In this document: positions 25,801 to 35,132 of the stretch, one piece after another
Position numbering within the stretch: position 1 is the first letter of the stretch
Layout: every line of letters begins with the position of its first letter
NCBI RefSeq assembly: GCF_021343995.1
Contig: NZ_JAJTTE010000031.1
Location: 1 to 64,000, forward strand
Origin: Pseudonocardia terrae
GTDB lineage: Bacteria > Actinomycetota > Actinomycetes > Mycobacteriales > Pseudonocardiaceae
Direction: 5' to 3'
DNA: 64,000 nucleotides
Position numbers and translations under genes: made by a program
Notes under the pieces: model-generated
Database searches by the model: none
What the model saw: only the letters and a program-made list of their open reading frames with translations
What the model was told of the DNA's origin: nothing

Positions 25801-26605
25801 CCTGGACGAGACCGCCGAGCAGAACTTCGTGCGCGCGCACGTCACGGCCGACGAGCAGCGCACCGGCGACCGGCGCCGCGCCACCACGCGGATCTTCGGC
25901 TCCAAGCCCGGCACCTACGGCGCGGGCCTGCTCCAGCTCGTCGACTCCAAGAACTGGCGCGACGACGCCGACCTCGCCGAGGTCTACACGACCTGGGGCG
26001 GCTACGCCTACGGCCGCGGGCTCGACGGCGCCCCCGCGCGCGACGACATGGAGACGGCCTACCGGCGGATCGCGGTGGCGGCCAAGAACACCGACACCCG
26101 CGAGCACGACATCGCCGACTCGGACGACTACTACCAGTACCACGGCGGCATGGTCGCGACCGTCCGCGCGCTGACCGGCACCGCGCCCGAGGCGTACGTC
26201 GGGGACTCGACCCGGCCCGAGGCCGTCCGGACCCGCACGCTGCACGAGGAGACCGCCCGCGTCTTCCGCGCCCGCGTGGTCAACCCGCGCTGGATCGAGG
26301 CCATGCGCCGGCACGGGTACAAGGGCGCGTTCGAGATGGCCGCGACCGTCGACTACCTGTTCGGGTGGGACGCGACGACCGGCGTGGTGGCGGACTGGCA
26401 GTACGAGAAGCTCACCGAGTCCTACGTACTCGACCCCGACAACCGGAAGTTCCTGTCCGAGTCGAACCCGTGGGCGTTGCACGGCATGGCCGAGCGGCTG
26501 CTCGAGGCGGTGGAGCGCGGGCTCTGGGAGGCTCCGGAGCAGGCCACGCTCGACGCCCTGCGGCAGGCCTACCTGGAGACCGAGGGCGACCTCGAGGCCG
26601 AGTGA
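22874..26605 (+). CDS. cobN: Aerobic cobaltochelatase subunit CobN
   Basis: 1243 residues from ATG 22874 with GGAGAGGA 6 nt upstream. CobN is the large, porphyrin-binding subunit that inserts Co2+ into hydrogenobyrinate a,c-diamide with the ATPase subunits CobS and CobT, which are not in this window. Seen: [19 protein letters not shown] at the start, [12 protein letters not shown] near 235, [20 protein letters not shown] near 525, [20 protein letters not shown] near 558 and the conserved C-terminal [15 protein letters not shown]. Residues about 758-792 come from an inverted-repeat DNA element and look like an in-frame insertion in a linker. Controlled by the cobalamin riboswitch. Confidence 0.95.
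   Translation: [1243 protein letters not shown]
25147..25251. repeat. Inverted-repeat insertion inside cobN (copy group D)
   Basis: Two opposed copies of the dispersed element: GCGACTCACCGAAGCC in the left arm (near 25156) and GGGCTCCGGTGAGTCGC in the right arm (near 25222), with CGACTCGCGG and CCGCGAGTCGGG inside. The whole forms a long imperfect hairpin of about 90 nt and is read in frame as about 35 residues. Confidence 0.8.
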
Positions 26606-26640
26606 CCGACGGCGGCGCCCGACCGCTGGGGCGTCGAGCG

Positions 26641-26699
26641 CGTCATGGATCCATAACGCCTGCGGGGCGGATCTTGGAGCGCGTTATGGATCCATAACG
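26641..26699. promoter_or_regulatory. Pair of palindromic operator-like sites
   Basis: CGTTATGGATCCATAACG (26682-26699) is a perfect 18-bp palindrome. A near-identical one with a single mismatched pair lies at 26641-26658. Both are preceded by GAGCG, and the centres are 41 bp apart, close to four helical turns, so two dimers would sit on one DNA face. They lie about 100 bp before the MBL-fold gene. No regulator gene for them is adjacent. Confidence 0.6.
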
Positions 26700-26795
26700 T
26701 GGCGGGGCCGCTCCCTGAGCGGTACCCGAACTACGTATCGACCCTCGCCCGTCGCCGGCCGGACACTCGGGTCCCGCGTCCCGAGGAGGCCACCG

Positions 26796-27527
26796 ATGGA
26801 GACCGTCGTCGACGAGATCGCGCCCGACCTCTACCGGCTGTCCACCTATGTGGAGCCGGTGAATCTCCCCTTCAACCAGTACCTGGTGGCGGGGGAGGAC
26901 CCGCTGCTCTTCCATTGCGGCCCGCGGCAGATGTTCCCGCTGGTCAGCGGGGCAGTGGCGCGAGTGCTCCCGGTCGATCGGCTGCGCTGGATCTCCTTCG
27001 GGCACGTCGAGTCCGACGAGTGCGGGTCGATGAACGACTGGCTCGCGGCGGCCCCGCGGGCCGAGGTCGTGCACGGCATCCTCGGCGTGATGGTCTCGCT
27101 GAACGACCTCGCCGACCGCCCGCCGCGGGCCCTCGCCGACGGCGAGACGCTCGAGCTCGGCGGGCGGCGGGTGCGGTGGATCGACACGTCGCACGTCCCG
27201 CACGGCTGGGAGTCCGGGCTGCTCTACGAGGAGACGACCGGGACGTTGCTCTGCGGGGACCTGTTCACCGCGACGGGCCGGACACCCGCCCTGACCGAGG
27301 CCGACCCGGTGGGGCCGGCCCTCGCGGCCGAGTCGATGTTCCACGCGACCGCTCTGACCCCGGCCACCGGGCCGGCGATCCGGGCGCTGGCCGACCTGCG
27401 TCCCGAGGCGCTCGGCCTCATGCACGGCCCGGCGTTCCGCGGGGACACGACCGCGGCGCTGACCGGACTGGCCGCCTCCTACGACCAGCTGCTCGACGAG
27501 GCGCTGGCCGCGCGGGCACCGGTGTGA
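26796..27527 (+). CDS. Oxygen-binding di-iron (flavodiiron-like) MBL-fold protein
   Basis: 243 residues. The metal-site pattern of the ODP/flavodiiron subgroup is present: GHVESDECGSMND near 69 supplies H-x-E-x-D, DTSHVPHGWESG near 130 supplies the next His, LLCGDLF near 150 the bridging Asp, and GLMHGPAFRGD near 208 the last His. No flavodoxin domain follows, so it is a stand-alone domain of the type linked to O2/NO sensing or reduction. ATG 26796 is preceded by GAGGAGG. It is alone downstream of the paired palindromes. Confidence 0.85.
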   Translation: METVVDEIAPDLYRLSTYVEPVNLPFNQYLVAGEDPLLFHCGPRQMFPLVSGAVARVLPVDRLRWISFGHVESDECGSMNDWLAAAPRAEVVHGILGVMVSLNDLADRPPRALADGETLELGGRRVRWIDTSHVPHGWESGLLYEETTGTLLCGDLFTATGRTPALTEADPVGPALAAESMFHATALTPATGPAIRALADLRPEALGLMHGPAFRGDTTAALTGLAASYDQLLDEALAARAPV

Positions 27528-27540
27528 GCGGCGAGGGACC

Positions 27541-29046
27541 CTACGGGCTGGCGGGGCGGGCGGCGCCCTCCGCCCGGGTGGTGCCGCGCCGGCCGGCGGC
27601 GGCCAGCGGGCTGGCGACGTCCTCGAGCGACTTCCCCTCGGCGTCGATCCCGAGGAACCAGGCCACGATGCCGCCCACGACCATCACCGCGGCCCCGAGG
27701 ATGTAGCCCCAGAACAGCCGGATCGGCTCCGAACCGTCGCCGATCAGGCCGCCGTAGATCACCGGCCCGAGCACGCCGAAGCACTGGGCGATGGCGAAGA
27801 AGACCGCGATCGCCTTGGCGCGCACCTCGAGCGGGAAGCTCTCGCTGACCGTGAGGTAGGCCGAGCTCGCGCCGGCCGAGGCGAAGAAGAACACGACGCC
27901 CCAGGCGATCGTCTGGGTCACCGCGTTGAGCACCCCCGCCTCGAACAGCCACGCGGTGATCGCGAGCAGGACGCCGGAGACGCCGTACGTCGAGAAGATC
28001 ATCTTCCGGCGGCCGACGGTGTCGAAGAGGCGGCCGAGCACCAGCGGCCCGGCGAGGTTGCCGACCGCGAAGGCGATGAGGTAGATCGGCTGCGACGCCG
28101 ACGGCACCCCGAAGAACTTGCCCAGGACGAGCGTGTAGGTGAAGAAGATCGCGTTGTAGAGGAAGGACTGGGTGATCATCAGCGTGGCGCCGAGGATCGC
28201 CCGGGACGGGTACTGCTTGAACAGCACCCGGGTCAGCGCGAGGTAGCCGATCTGCGAGGCGGGGGTGAGGTCGATCGCCTTGCTGTCCGGGACCTTCTCG
28301 AGCGTCCGGCCGCTCTGCTCGACCTCGTGCTCGATGTAGGAGATCGACTGCTCGGCCTCCTCGGCACGGCCGTTCATGATCTGCCAGCGCGGGCTCTCCG
28401 GCAGGTGCCGCCGCACCACCAGGATGATCAGTCCGAGCACCGGGCCGAGCAGGAAGCCGATCCGCCAGCCGATGCCGACGTCGAGCACGTGCAGCAGCAG
28501 GAGCGTGCCCAGCGTCCCGATCAGGGAGCCGGCCCAGTAGGTGCCGTTGACGGCGATGTCGACGCGACCGCGGTAGCGCGCCGGGATCAGCTCGTCGATC
28601 GCGGAGTTGATCGCCGCGTACTCGCCGCCGATGCCCATGCCCGCGACGAAGCGGGTCGCGTAGAGGAAGGCCACCCAGCCCGCGCCCGAGCCCAGGGTGA
28701 GCGCGGTGAGCCCGCTGCCGACGAGGTAGACGGCCAGGGTGATCATGAACAGGTTGCGGCGGCCGAGCTTGTCCGAGAGCCGGCCGAAGAAGAGCGCGCC
28801 CACGACCTCGCCGCCCAGGTAGACCGACGCGATCGCGCCGGCCGCGGCCGAGGACAGGTGCAGGGTGTTCGGCTCGGTCAGCACGTCCGTGATCGCACTG
28901 GCCACCGTGATCTCGAGGCCGTCGAGGATCCACGCGACGCCGAGCGCGATCACCATGCGGGTGTGGAAGGGCGACCACGGCAGCCGGTCGATCCGGGCCG
29001 GGATGAGGCTACGGACCGTGCCCGCGGGCCTGTCGGCGATCGTCAC
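27541..29046 (-). CDS. MFS transporter, sugar/organic-acid:H+ symporter-like
   Basis: 501 residues with about 12 transmembrane helices. The inter-helix loop 2-3 motif is GRLSDKLGRRNLFM near 88, repeated as GRLFDTVGRRKMIFS in the second half. GIGGEYAAINSAIDELIP near 140 and PESPRW near 225 are typical of the metabolite:H+ symporter/sugar porter groups (acids, sugars, aromatic compounds). GTG 29046 has GAGGAGG upstream. The same-strand MarR gene lies just upstream and a MarR-type dyad (29091-29103) sits in the gap, so it is probably regulated by that protein. Confidence 0.88.
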   Translation of the reverse strand: MTIADRPAGTVRSLIPARIDRLPWSPFHTRMVIALGVAWILDGLEITVASAITDVLTEPNTLHLSSAAAGAIASVYLGGEVVGALFFGRLSDKLGRRNLFMITLAVYLVGSGLTALTLGSGAGWVAFLYATRFVAGMGIGGEYAAINSAIDELIPARYRGRVDIAVNGTYWAGSLIGTLGTLLLLHVLDVGIGWRIGFLLGPVLGLIILVVRRHLPESPRWQIMNGRAEEAEQSISYIEHEVEQSGRTLEKVPDSKAIDLTPASQIGYLALTRVLFKQYPSRAILGATLMITQSFLYNAIFFTYTLVLGKFFGVPSASQPIYLIAFAVGNLAGPLVLGRLFDTVGRRKMIFSTYGVSGVLLAITAWLFEAGVLNAVTQTIAWGVVFFFASAGASSAYLTVSESFPLEVRAKAIAVFFAIAQCFGVLGPVIYGGLIGDGSEPIRLFWGYILGAAVMVVGGIVAWFLGIDAEGKSLEDVASPLAAAGRRGTTRAEGAARPASP

Positions 29047-29090
29047 GAGAACCTCCTCGGAGTGCGATCACCGCGCTACCCGAAAGGTCA

Positions 29091-29103
29091 TTGCGCTATG
29101 CAA
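29091..29103. promoter_or_regulatory. Possible MarR operator
   Basis: TTGC, GCTAT, GCAA is a perfect 4-bp inverted repeat with a 5-bp centre, 45 bp upstream of the MFS start and 49 bp downstream of the MarR gene. The form resembles MarR-family sites, but it is short. Confidence 0.4.
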
Positions 29104-29151
29104 CGCGCGTGCGGTGCGTCCCGAACATCCGGTTCCGACCGCCCGAACGGC

Positions 29152-29577
29152 TCAGCGCGCCAGCCCTCCGAGGTGCCGACGCAGCTCGCCCGCCGCGGGC
29201 CCGAGCTCGCGCACCAGCGACGCCTCGACCTCCCGCACCGCCGGCGCCAGCTGCCCGTGCAGCTCCCGCCCGCGGTCCGACAGGAGGACGAGCACGCGGC
29301 GGCGGTCGGTCTCGTCGACCCGCCGGTACACGACACCCTGGTCGATGAGCCGGTCGACGATCTTGGTCAGGGTCGGGGCGGGGACCCGGACGGCCGCGGC
29401 GATCCCGCTCATCGGGTGCCCCTCGCCGTCGGCCAGCAGATCGAGCACGCGCCAGCGGTCGAGGCCGGGGCCGTCGGGGCCGAGGGCTTCCTCGATCCGC
29501 CGCTCCACCCGGTGCGCGGCGCCGGCGAGCGCGTCGAGGAGGCCGGTGTCCGTGACCGACGGTGGTGCAGTGCTCAC
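29152..29577 (-). CDS. MarR-family transcriptional regulator
   Basis: 141 residues. The winged-helix core is clear: RWRVLDLLADGEGHPMSGIA near 42, recognition helix PAPTLTKIVDRLIDQG near 68, wing YRRVDETDRRRVLVLLSDRG near 85. MarR proteins are dimeric repressors usually released by small aromatic or phenolic ligands. Gene order (marR followed by an MFS gene on the same strand) suggests it controls that transporter and itself. Start GTG 29577; the spacer to the divergent AmiC-like gene is about 100 bp. Confidence 0.9.
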   Translation of the reverse strand: MSTAPPSVTDTGLLDALAGAAHRVERRIEEALGPDGPGLDRWRVLDLLADGEGHPMSGIAAAVRVPAPTLTKIVDRLIDQGVVYRRVDETDRRRVLVLLSDRGRELHGQLAPAVREVEASLVRELGPAAGELRRHLGGLAR

Positions 29578-29679
29578 GGCGGGTCCACTTCCTGCGGGGA
29601 GGGGTGACGGGGAGGGGCGTCCTGGTCAAGACTCTCACGGGGAGGACTCCGACGGCGGACGCGACCGGGGAGGTCCGCG

Positions 29680-30765
29680 ATGCGCACGGCCGGCAGGGGC
29701 GGGGACCGCAGCGAGATCGGTGACGTCGTGGACGTCGCCTTCGTCGTGCCCCGCAGCGGTCCCGCGGGGCTGTTCGGCCCCGCCTGCGAGTCCTGCGGTG
29801 CCCTGGCGGCGGCCGAGCTGAACGCGGCCGGCGGCGTGCTCGGCCGCGAGGTCCGGCTCCGTGCGGTCGACGGCGGCCGGGAGCCGGCCCAGGTCGCCGC
29901 GGACGTGGGGGCGCTGGTCGAGGCGGGCTCCGTGCAGGCCGTGTCCGGCTGGCACATCTCGGCCGTCCGGCAGGAGATCGCGCCGCGGGTCAGCGGCCGG
30001 GTGCCCTACGTCTACGCCCCGCTCTACGAGGGCGGCGAGCGCACCCCCGGGGTGTTCCTCGCCGGCGAGACCCCCGACCGGCAGGTGCTGCCCGGGCTGC
30101 GCTGGATGGCCGCCGAGCTGGGCGTACGGACCTGGTGCATCGTCGGCGACGACTACGTGTGGCCCCGTGTGTCCGCGCGGGCCGCCCGGACCTGGGCGCG
30201 GACCACGCCCGATGTGCGGATCCTCGACCAGGTCTTCGTCCCGCTCGGCACCGAGGACTTCGCGGCCGCGCTCGAGCGGGTGCTGCGCTCCGGCGCCCAG
30301 GGCGTGCTGATGTTCCTGGTGGGCTCGGACGCGGTGCGCTTCAACCGGGCCTTCGCCGCGGCGGGCGCCGACCGCCGGTGCGTTCGGTTCAGCCCGCTGA
30401 TGGAGGAGAACATGCTGCTCGCGAGCGGCCCCTCGCGCGAGCTGTACTCCGCCGCGGCCTGGTTCGAGAGCCTGCCGACGGCGGCCGGGCTGGACTTCTC
30501 GCGTCGCTACGTCGAGCGCTTCGGGCCCCGTGCCCCGGTGCCCGGCGCGCTCGCCGAGTCCTGCTTCGAGGGCCTCACGTTGCTGGCGCGGCTGGCCGAG
30601 CGGGCCCGCTCGCTCGACGTCGACGCCGTGTCGGGGGCGGGGGAGGGGATCGCCTACGAGAGCCCGCGCGGCGACGTCGCGCTGGTGCACAACCACCTCC
30701 GGCAGGACGTCTACCTGGCTCGGGCCGACGGTCTCGAGTTCGACGTGCTGGCCCGCTTGACCTGA
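29680..30765 (+). CDS. Amide/urea-type substrate-binding protein without signal peptide (AmiC-like)
   Basis: 361 residues from ATG 29680 with GGGGAGG upstream. It has the type I periplasmic-binding fold of the FmdD/UrtA/AmiC group: VAFVVPRSGPAGLFGPA, then AAAELNAAGGVLGREV, then YVYAPLYEGGERTPGVFLAG near 108, and GDDYVWPR near 150. The N-terminus is polar and shows no signal peptide or lipobox, so the protein should stay in the cytoplasm, as does Pseudomonas AmiC, the amide sensor of the amidase operon. Location upstream of fmdB-fmdA supports amide sensing. An AmiR-type partner is not visible nearby. Confidence 0.8.
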   Translation: MRTAGRGGDRSEIGDVVDVAFVVPRSGPAGLFGPACESCGALAAAELNAAGGVLGREVRLRAVDGGREPAQVAADVGALVEAGSVQAVSGWHISAVRQEIAPRVSGRVPYVYAPLYEGGERTPGVFLAGETPDRQVLPGLRWMAAELGVRTWCIVGDDYVWPRVSARAARTWARTTPDVRILDQVFVPLGTEDFAAALERVLRSGAQGVLMFLVGSDAVRFNRAFAAAGADRRCVRFSPLMEENMLLASGPSRELYSAAAWFESLPTAAGLDFSRRYVERFGPRAPVPGALAESCFEGLTLLARLAERARSLDVDAVSGAGEGIAYESPRGDVALVHNHLRQDVYLARADGLEFDVLARLT

Positions 30766-30785
30766 TTGCTGTCGCTCGACATAGT
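30757..30785 (+). promoter_or_regulatory. Promoter for the fmdB-fmdA operon
   Basis: TTGACC (30757-30762), 17-bp spacer, CATAGT (30780-30785). The -35 box overlaps the last codons of the AmiC-like gene. This is one of the few recognisable -35/-10 pairs in the window. Confidence 0.55.
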
Positions 30786-30814
30786 TTCACATGACAGTAA
30801 TCGGGGAGGTGTCC

Positions 30815-31099
30815 GTGCCCACCTATGCGTTCCGCTGCCCCCATTGCGGAGGGTTCGACGTGATCCGGCCGATGCGCGAGGCGGGGGCACCCGCCACCTG
30901 CCCCGAGTGCGGCACCGCGGCCCGGCGGGTCTTCGAGTCGCCGGCGCTGCGCGCGGGGAATCCGGCGATGCGCCGCGCCCTCGACGCCTCCGAGCGCAGC
31001 GCCGACGAACCCGCCGTCGTCTCCTCGCTGCCCGGCCGCAACCCGAAGGCCACCCCGATCAGCCGGGACCCGCGGCACGCCCGGCTGCCCCGTCCCTGA
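30815..31099 (+). CDS. fmdB: FmdB-family zinc-ribbon protein
   Basis: 94 residues from GTG 30815, which has GGGGAGG 5 nt upstream; ATG 30791 is in frame but lies before that site. The family start PTYAFRCPHCGGFDV carries CxxC, followed by CPECGTAARRVFESPAL with the second CxxC, so one zinc should be bound. FmdB-type proteins accompany amidase and other operons and are thought to be regulatory; their biochemical role is unproven. The C-terminal 50 residues are basic and probably flexible. Followed by fmdA after 42 bp. Confidence 0.88.
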   Translation: MPTYAFRCPHCGGFDVIRPMREAGAPATCPECGTAARRVFESPALRAGNPAMRRALDASERSADEPAVVSSLPGRNPKATPISRDPRHARLPRP

Positions 31100-31141
31100 C
31101 GCAAGTCCGGCTCAACGCACCGCCGACCAGGAGGTACCGCC

Positions 31142-32389
31142 ATGCCCGACGTCGTCTTCACCGTGGACCAGGCGAAGTCCATGCGCGACCAGAAGGCACC
31201 CGGCCACAACCGCTGGCACCCGAGCATCCCGCCGGCGGTGACCGTCGCCCCCGACTCGTCGATCCGCGTCGAGTGCCGGGAGTGGACGGACGCCCAGATC
31301 GGCAACAACGACTCGGCGAACGACGTCCGGGACGTCGACCTGACCTGCGCCCACATGCTCTCCGGACCGATCGCGATCGAGGGTGCGGAGCCGGGCGACC
31401 TGCTCGTCGTCGACATCCTCGACCTCGGCCCGGTGCCCCAGGAGACGGGCCCGGCGCCCGGCCAGGGCTGGGGCTACACCGGCATCTTCTCGAAGCAGAA
31501 CGGTGGCGGCTTCCTCACCGACCGCTTCCCCGACGCCTACAAGGCGATCTGGGACTTCTCCGGGCAGGTCGCGACGTCCCGCCACCTCCCGGGCGTGAAG
31601 TACACCGGCATCACCCACCCCGGCCTGTTCGGCACCGCGCCCAGCCACGAGCTGCTCAACCGGTGGAACGCCCGGGAACGGGCGCTCATCGCCACCGACC
31701 CGGACCGCGTCCCGCCGCTGGCCCTGCCCCCGCTGGAGGAGGCCACCCTCGGCGGCAGCGCGACCGGCGACGTCCTCCGCGAGATCGCCCGCGACGGCGC
31801 CCGCACGGTGCCCGCCCGCGAGAACGGCGGCAACCACGACATCAAGAACTTCACCCGCGGCAGCCGCGTCTTCTACCCGGTGCACGTGCCGGGCGCCCTG
31901 TTCTCCGGCGGCGACCTGCACTTCTCCCAGGGCGACGGCGAGATCACCTTCTGCGGCGCCATCGAGATGGGCGGGTTCATCGACTTCCACGTCGACCTGA
32001 TCAAGGGCGGCATGGAGACCTACGGCGTGACGACCAACCCGATCCTGATGCCGGGCAACGTCGAGCCGCGGTACTCCGAGTTCCTCACCTTCATCGGCAT
32101 CGGCGTGCAGCACGAGACCGACACCCAGCTCTACAACGACGCCACCGAGGCCTACCGCAACGCCTGCCTCAACGCGGTCACCTACCTGGAGAAGTTCGGC
32201 TACTCCGGCCCCCAGGCCTACCTGCTGCTGGGGTCGGCGCCGATCGAGGGCCGCGTCTCCGGCGTCGTCGACATCCCGAACGCCTGTTGCTCGCTCTACC
32301 TGCCGACCGCGATCTTCGACGACGACGTGCGGCCGTCGGCGAGTGGCCCGGTGCGCAAGGACCGGGGGAGCTGTGCGGTGAGCTCGTGA
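31142..32389 (+). CDS. fmdA: Formamidase (FmdA/AmdA family)
   Basis: 415 residues, usual length for formamidases; ATG 31142 has GGAGGT upstream. Hallmarks: GHNRWHPSIPP near 20, WTDAQIGNNDSANDVRDVDL near 48, GPIAIEGAEPGDLLVVDILD near 75, ENGGNHDIKNFTRGSRVFYP near 224 and GDLHFSQGDGEITFCGAIEM near 253. The enzyme hydrolyses formamide to formate and ammonia; some relatives prefer acetamide. Cytosolic. It lies between fmdB and an overlapping alpha/beta hydrolase, downstream of a putative amide sensor. Confidence 0.94.
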   Translation: MPDVVFTVDQAKSMRDQKAPGHNRWHPSIPPAVTVAPDSSIRVECREWTDAQIGNNDSANDVRDVDLTCAHMLSGPIAIEGAEPGDLLVVDILDLGPVPQETGPAPGQGWGYTGIFSKQNGGGFLTDRFPDAYKAIWDFSGQVATSRHLPGVKYTGITHPGLFGTAPSHELLNRWNARERALIATDPDRVPPLALPPLEEATLGGSATGDVLREIARDGARTVPARENGGNHDIKNFTRGSRVFYPVHVPGALFSGGDLHFSQGDGEITFCGAIEMGGFIDFHVDLIKGGMETYGVTTNPILMPGNVEPRYSEFLTFIGIGVQHETDTQLYNDATEAYRNACLNAVTYLEKFGYSGPQAYLLLGSAPIEGRVSGVVDIPNACCSLYLPTAIFDDDVRPSASGPVRKDRGSCAVSS

Positions 32390-33414
32390 CGGGGCCGGAC
32401 GCCTCGTACGAGGTCCACGAGATCCCGGAGCTGCCGCTCGAGATGGACGTGACGCTGCGGCCGGCCCGGATCGCCTACCAGACCTACGGCGAGCTGAACG
32501 CCGCCCGCAGCAACCTGGTCCTGTACCCGACCTGGTACTCGGGGCGGCACTGGGACAACGAGTGGCTCATCGGCGAGGGAATGGCGCTCGACCCGGCCCG
32601 ATGGTTCATCGTGGTGCCGAACATGCTGGGCAACGGGCTGTCGTCGTCGCCGTCGAACACCCCGCCGCCGTGGGACCGGGCCCGGTTCCCGAAGATCAAC
32701 GTCCGGGACAACGTCGAGGCGCAGTACCGGCTGGTCACCGAGGTGTTCGGTGTCGACACGCTGCCGCTGGTGCTCGGCTGGTCGATGGGCGCCGGGCAGA
32801 CCTACCAGTGGGCGGTCAGCCACCCGGAGATGGTGCAGCGCATGCTGCCCTTCTGCGGCTCGCCGCGGACCGCCCCGCACAACAAGGTCTTCCTGGACTC
32901 GCTGCGCGCGGCGCTGACCACGTCGGTGGGCTTCGACGGCGGCTGGTACCCGCCGGACGAGTGGCCCGTCGGCGGGCTGCGGGCCTTCGCCCGGATCTAC
33001 GCGGGCTGGGGCTTCTCGCAGGCCTTCTACTGGAACGAGGTGTGGCGGGAGCTGGGCCACTCCTCGCTGGAGGACTTCGTCGTCGACTTCTGGGAGAGGT
33101 TCTTCCTCGACGGCCGGGACCCGAACAACCTGCTCACGATGCTCGACACCTGGTGGAACGGCGACGTGGGCAAGACGGGGGGGTTCTCCTCGACCGAGGA
33201 GGCCCTCGGCTCGATCCAGGCGAAGGCGATCGTGATGCCGGCGGAGAAGGACCTGTACTTCCCGCCGGAGGACGAGGAGTGGGCCGTCTCGCACATGCAG
33301 GACGCCGAGCTGCGGGTGATCCCCGGGGTGTGGGGGCACTTCGCGGGCGGCGGGGCGAACCCGGTGGACACGGCGTTCATCGACGCCGCGGTGAAGGAGC
33401 TGCTCGACCGGTGA
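32386..33414 (+). CDS. Alpha/beta hydrolase, homoserine O-acetyltransferase-like
   Basis: 342 residues from GTG 32386, overlapping the fmdA stop by 4 nt. MetX-like features: RIAYQTYGELNAARSN near 28, WYSGRHWDNEWLIGEGMALD near 48, nucleophile elbow LVLGWSMGAGQTYQWA with Ser near 130, acid in PAEKDLYFP near 287 and catalytic His in GVWGHFAGGGANP near 312. True MetX enzymes make O-acyl-homoserine; this version next to a formamidase may instead act on an amide or ester in the same pathway. Its stop is 1 bp from the convergent recQ stop. Confidence 0.8.
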   Translation: MTGPDASYEVHEIPELPLEMDVTLRPARIAYQTYGELNAARSNLVLYPTWYSGRHWDNEWLIGEGMALDPARWFIVVPNMLGNGLSSSPSNTPPPWDRARFPKINVRDNVEAQYRLVTEVFGVDTLPLVLGWSMGAGQTYQWAVSHPEMVQRMLPFCGSPRTAPHNKVFLDSLRAALTTSVGFDGGWYPPDEWPVGGLRAFARIYAGWGFSQAFYWNEVWRELGHSSLEDFVVDFWERFFLDGRDPNNLLTMLDTWWNGDVGKTGGFSSTEEALGSIQAKAIVMPAEKDLYFPPEDEEWAVSHMQDAELRVIPGVWGHFAGGGANPVDTAFIDAAVKELLDR

Positions 33415-33415
33415 G

Positions 33416-35077
<1,662 letters not shown>

Positions 35078-35132
35078 CGGCGGGTGCTACCCACGGCCCC
35101 GTCGTCGCAACCCGGTCGCATGACCCGGGAGA

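Noticed and set aside
22730-26482. 1250-codon minus-strand frame opposite cobN
   Set aside because: Composition follows cobN third-position bias; no recognisable domain, and the cobalamin riboswitch and CobN motifs establish the plus strand.
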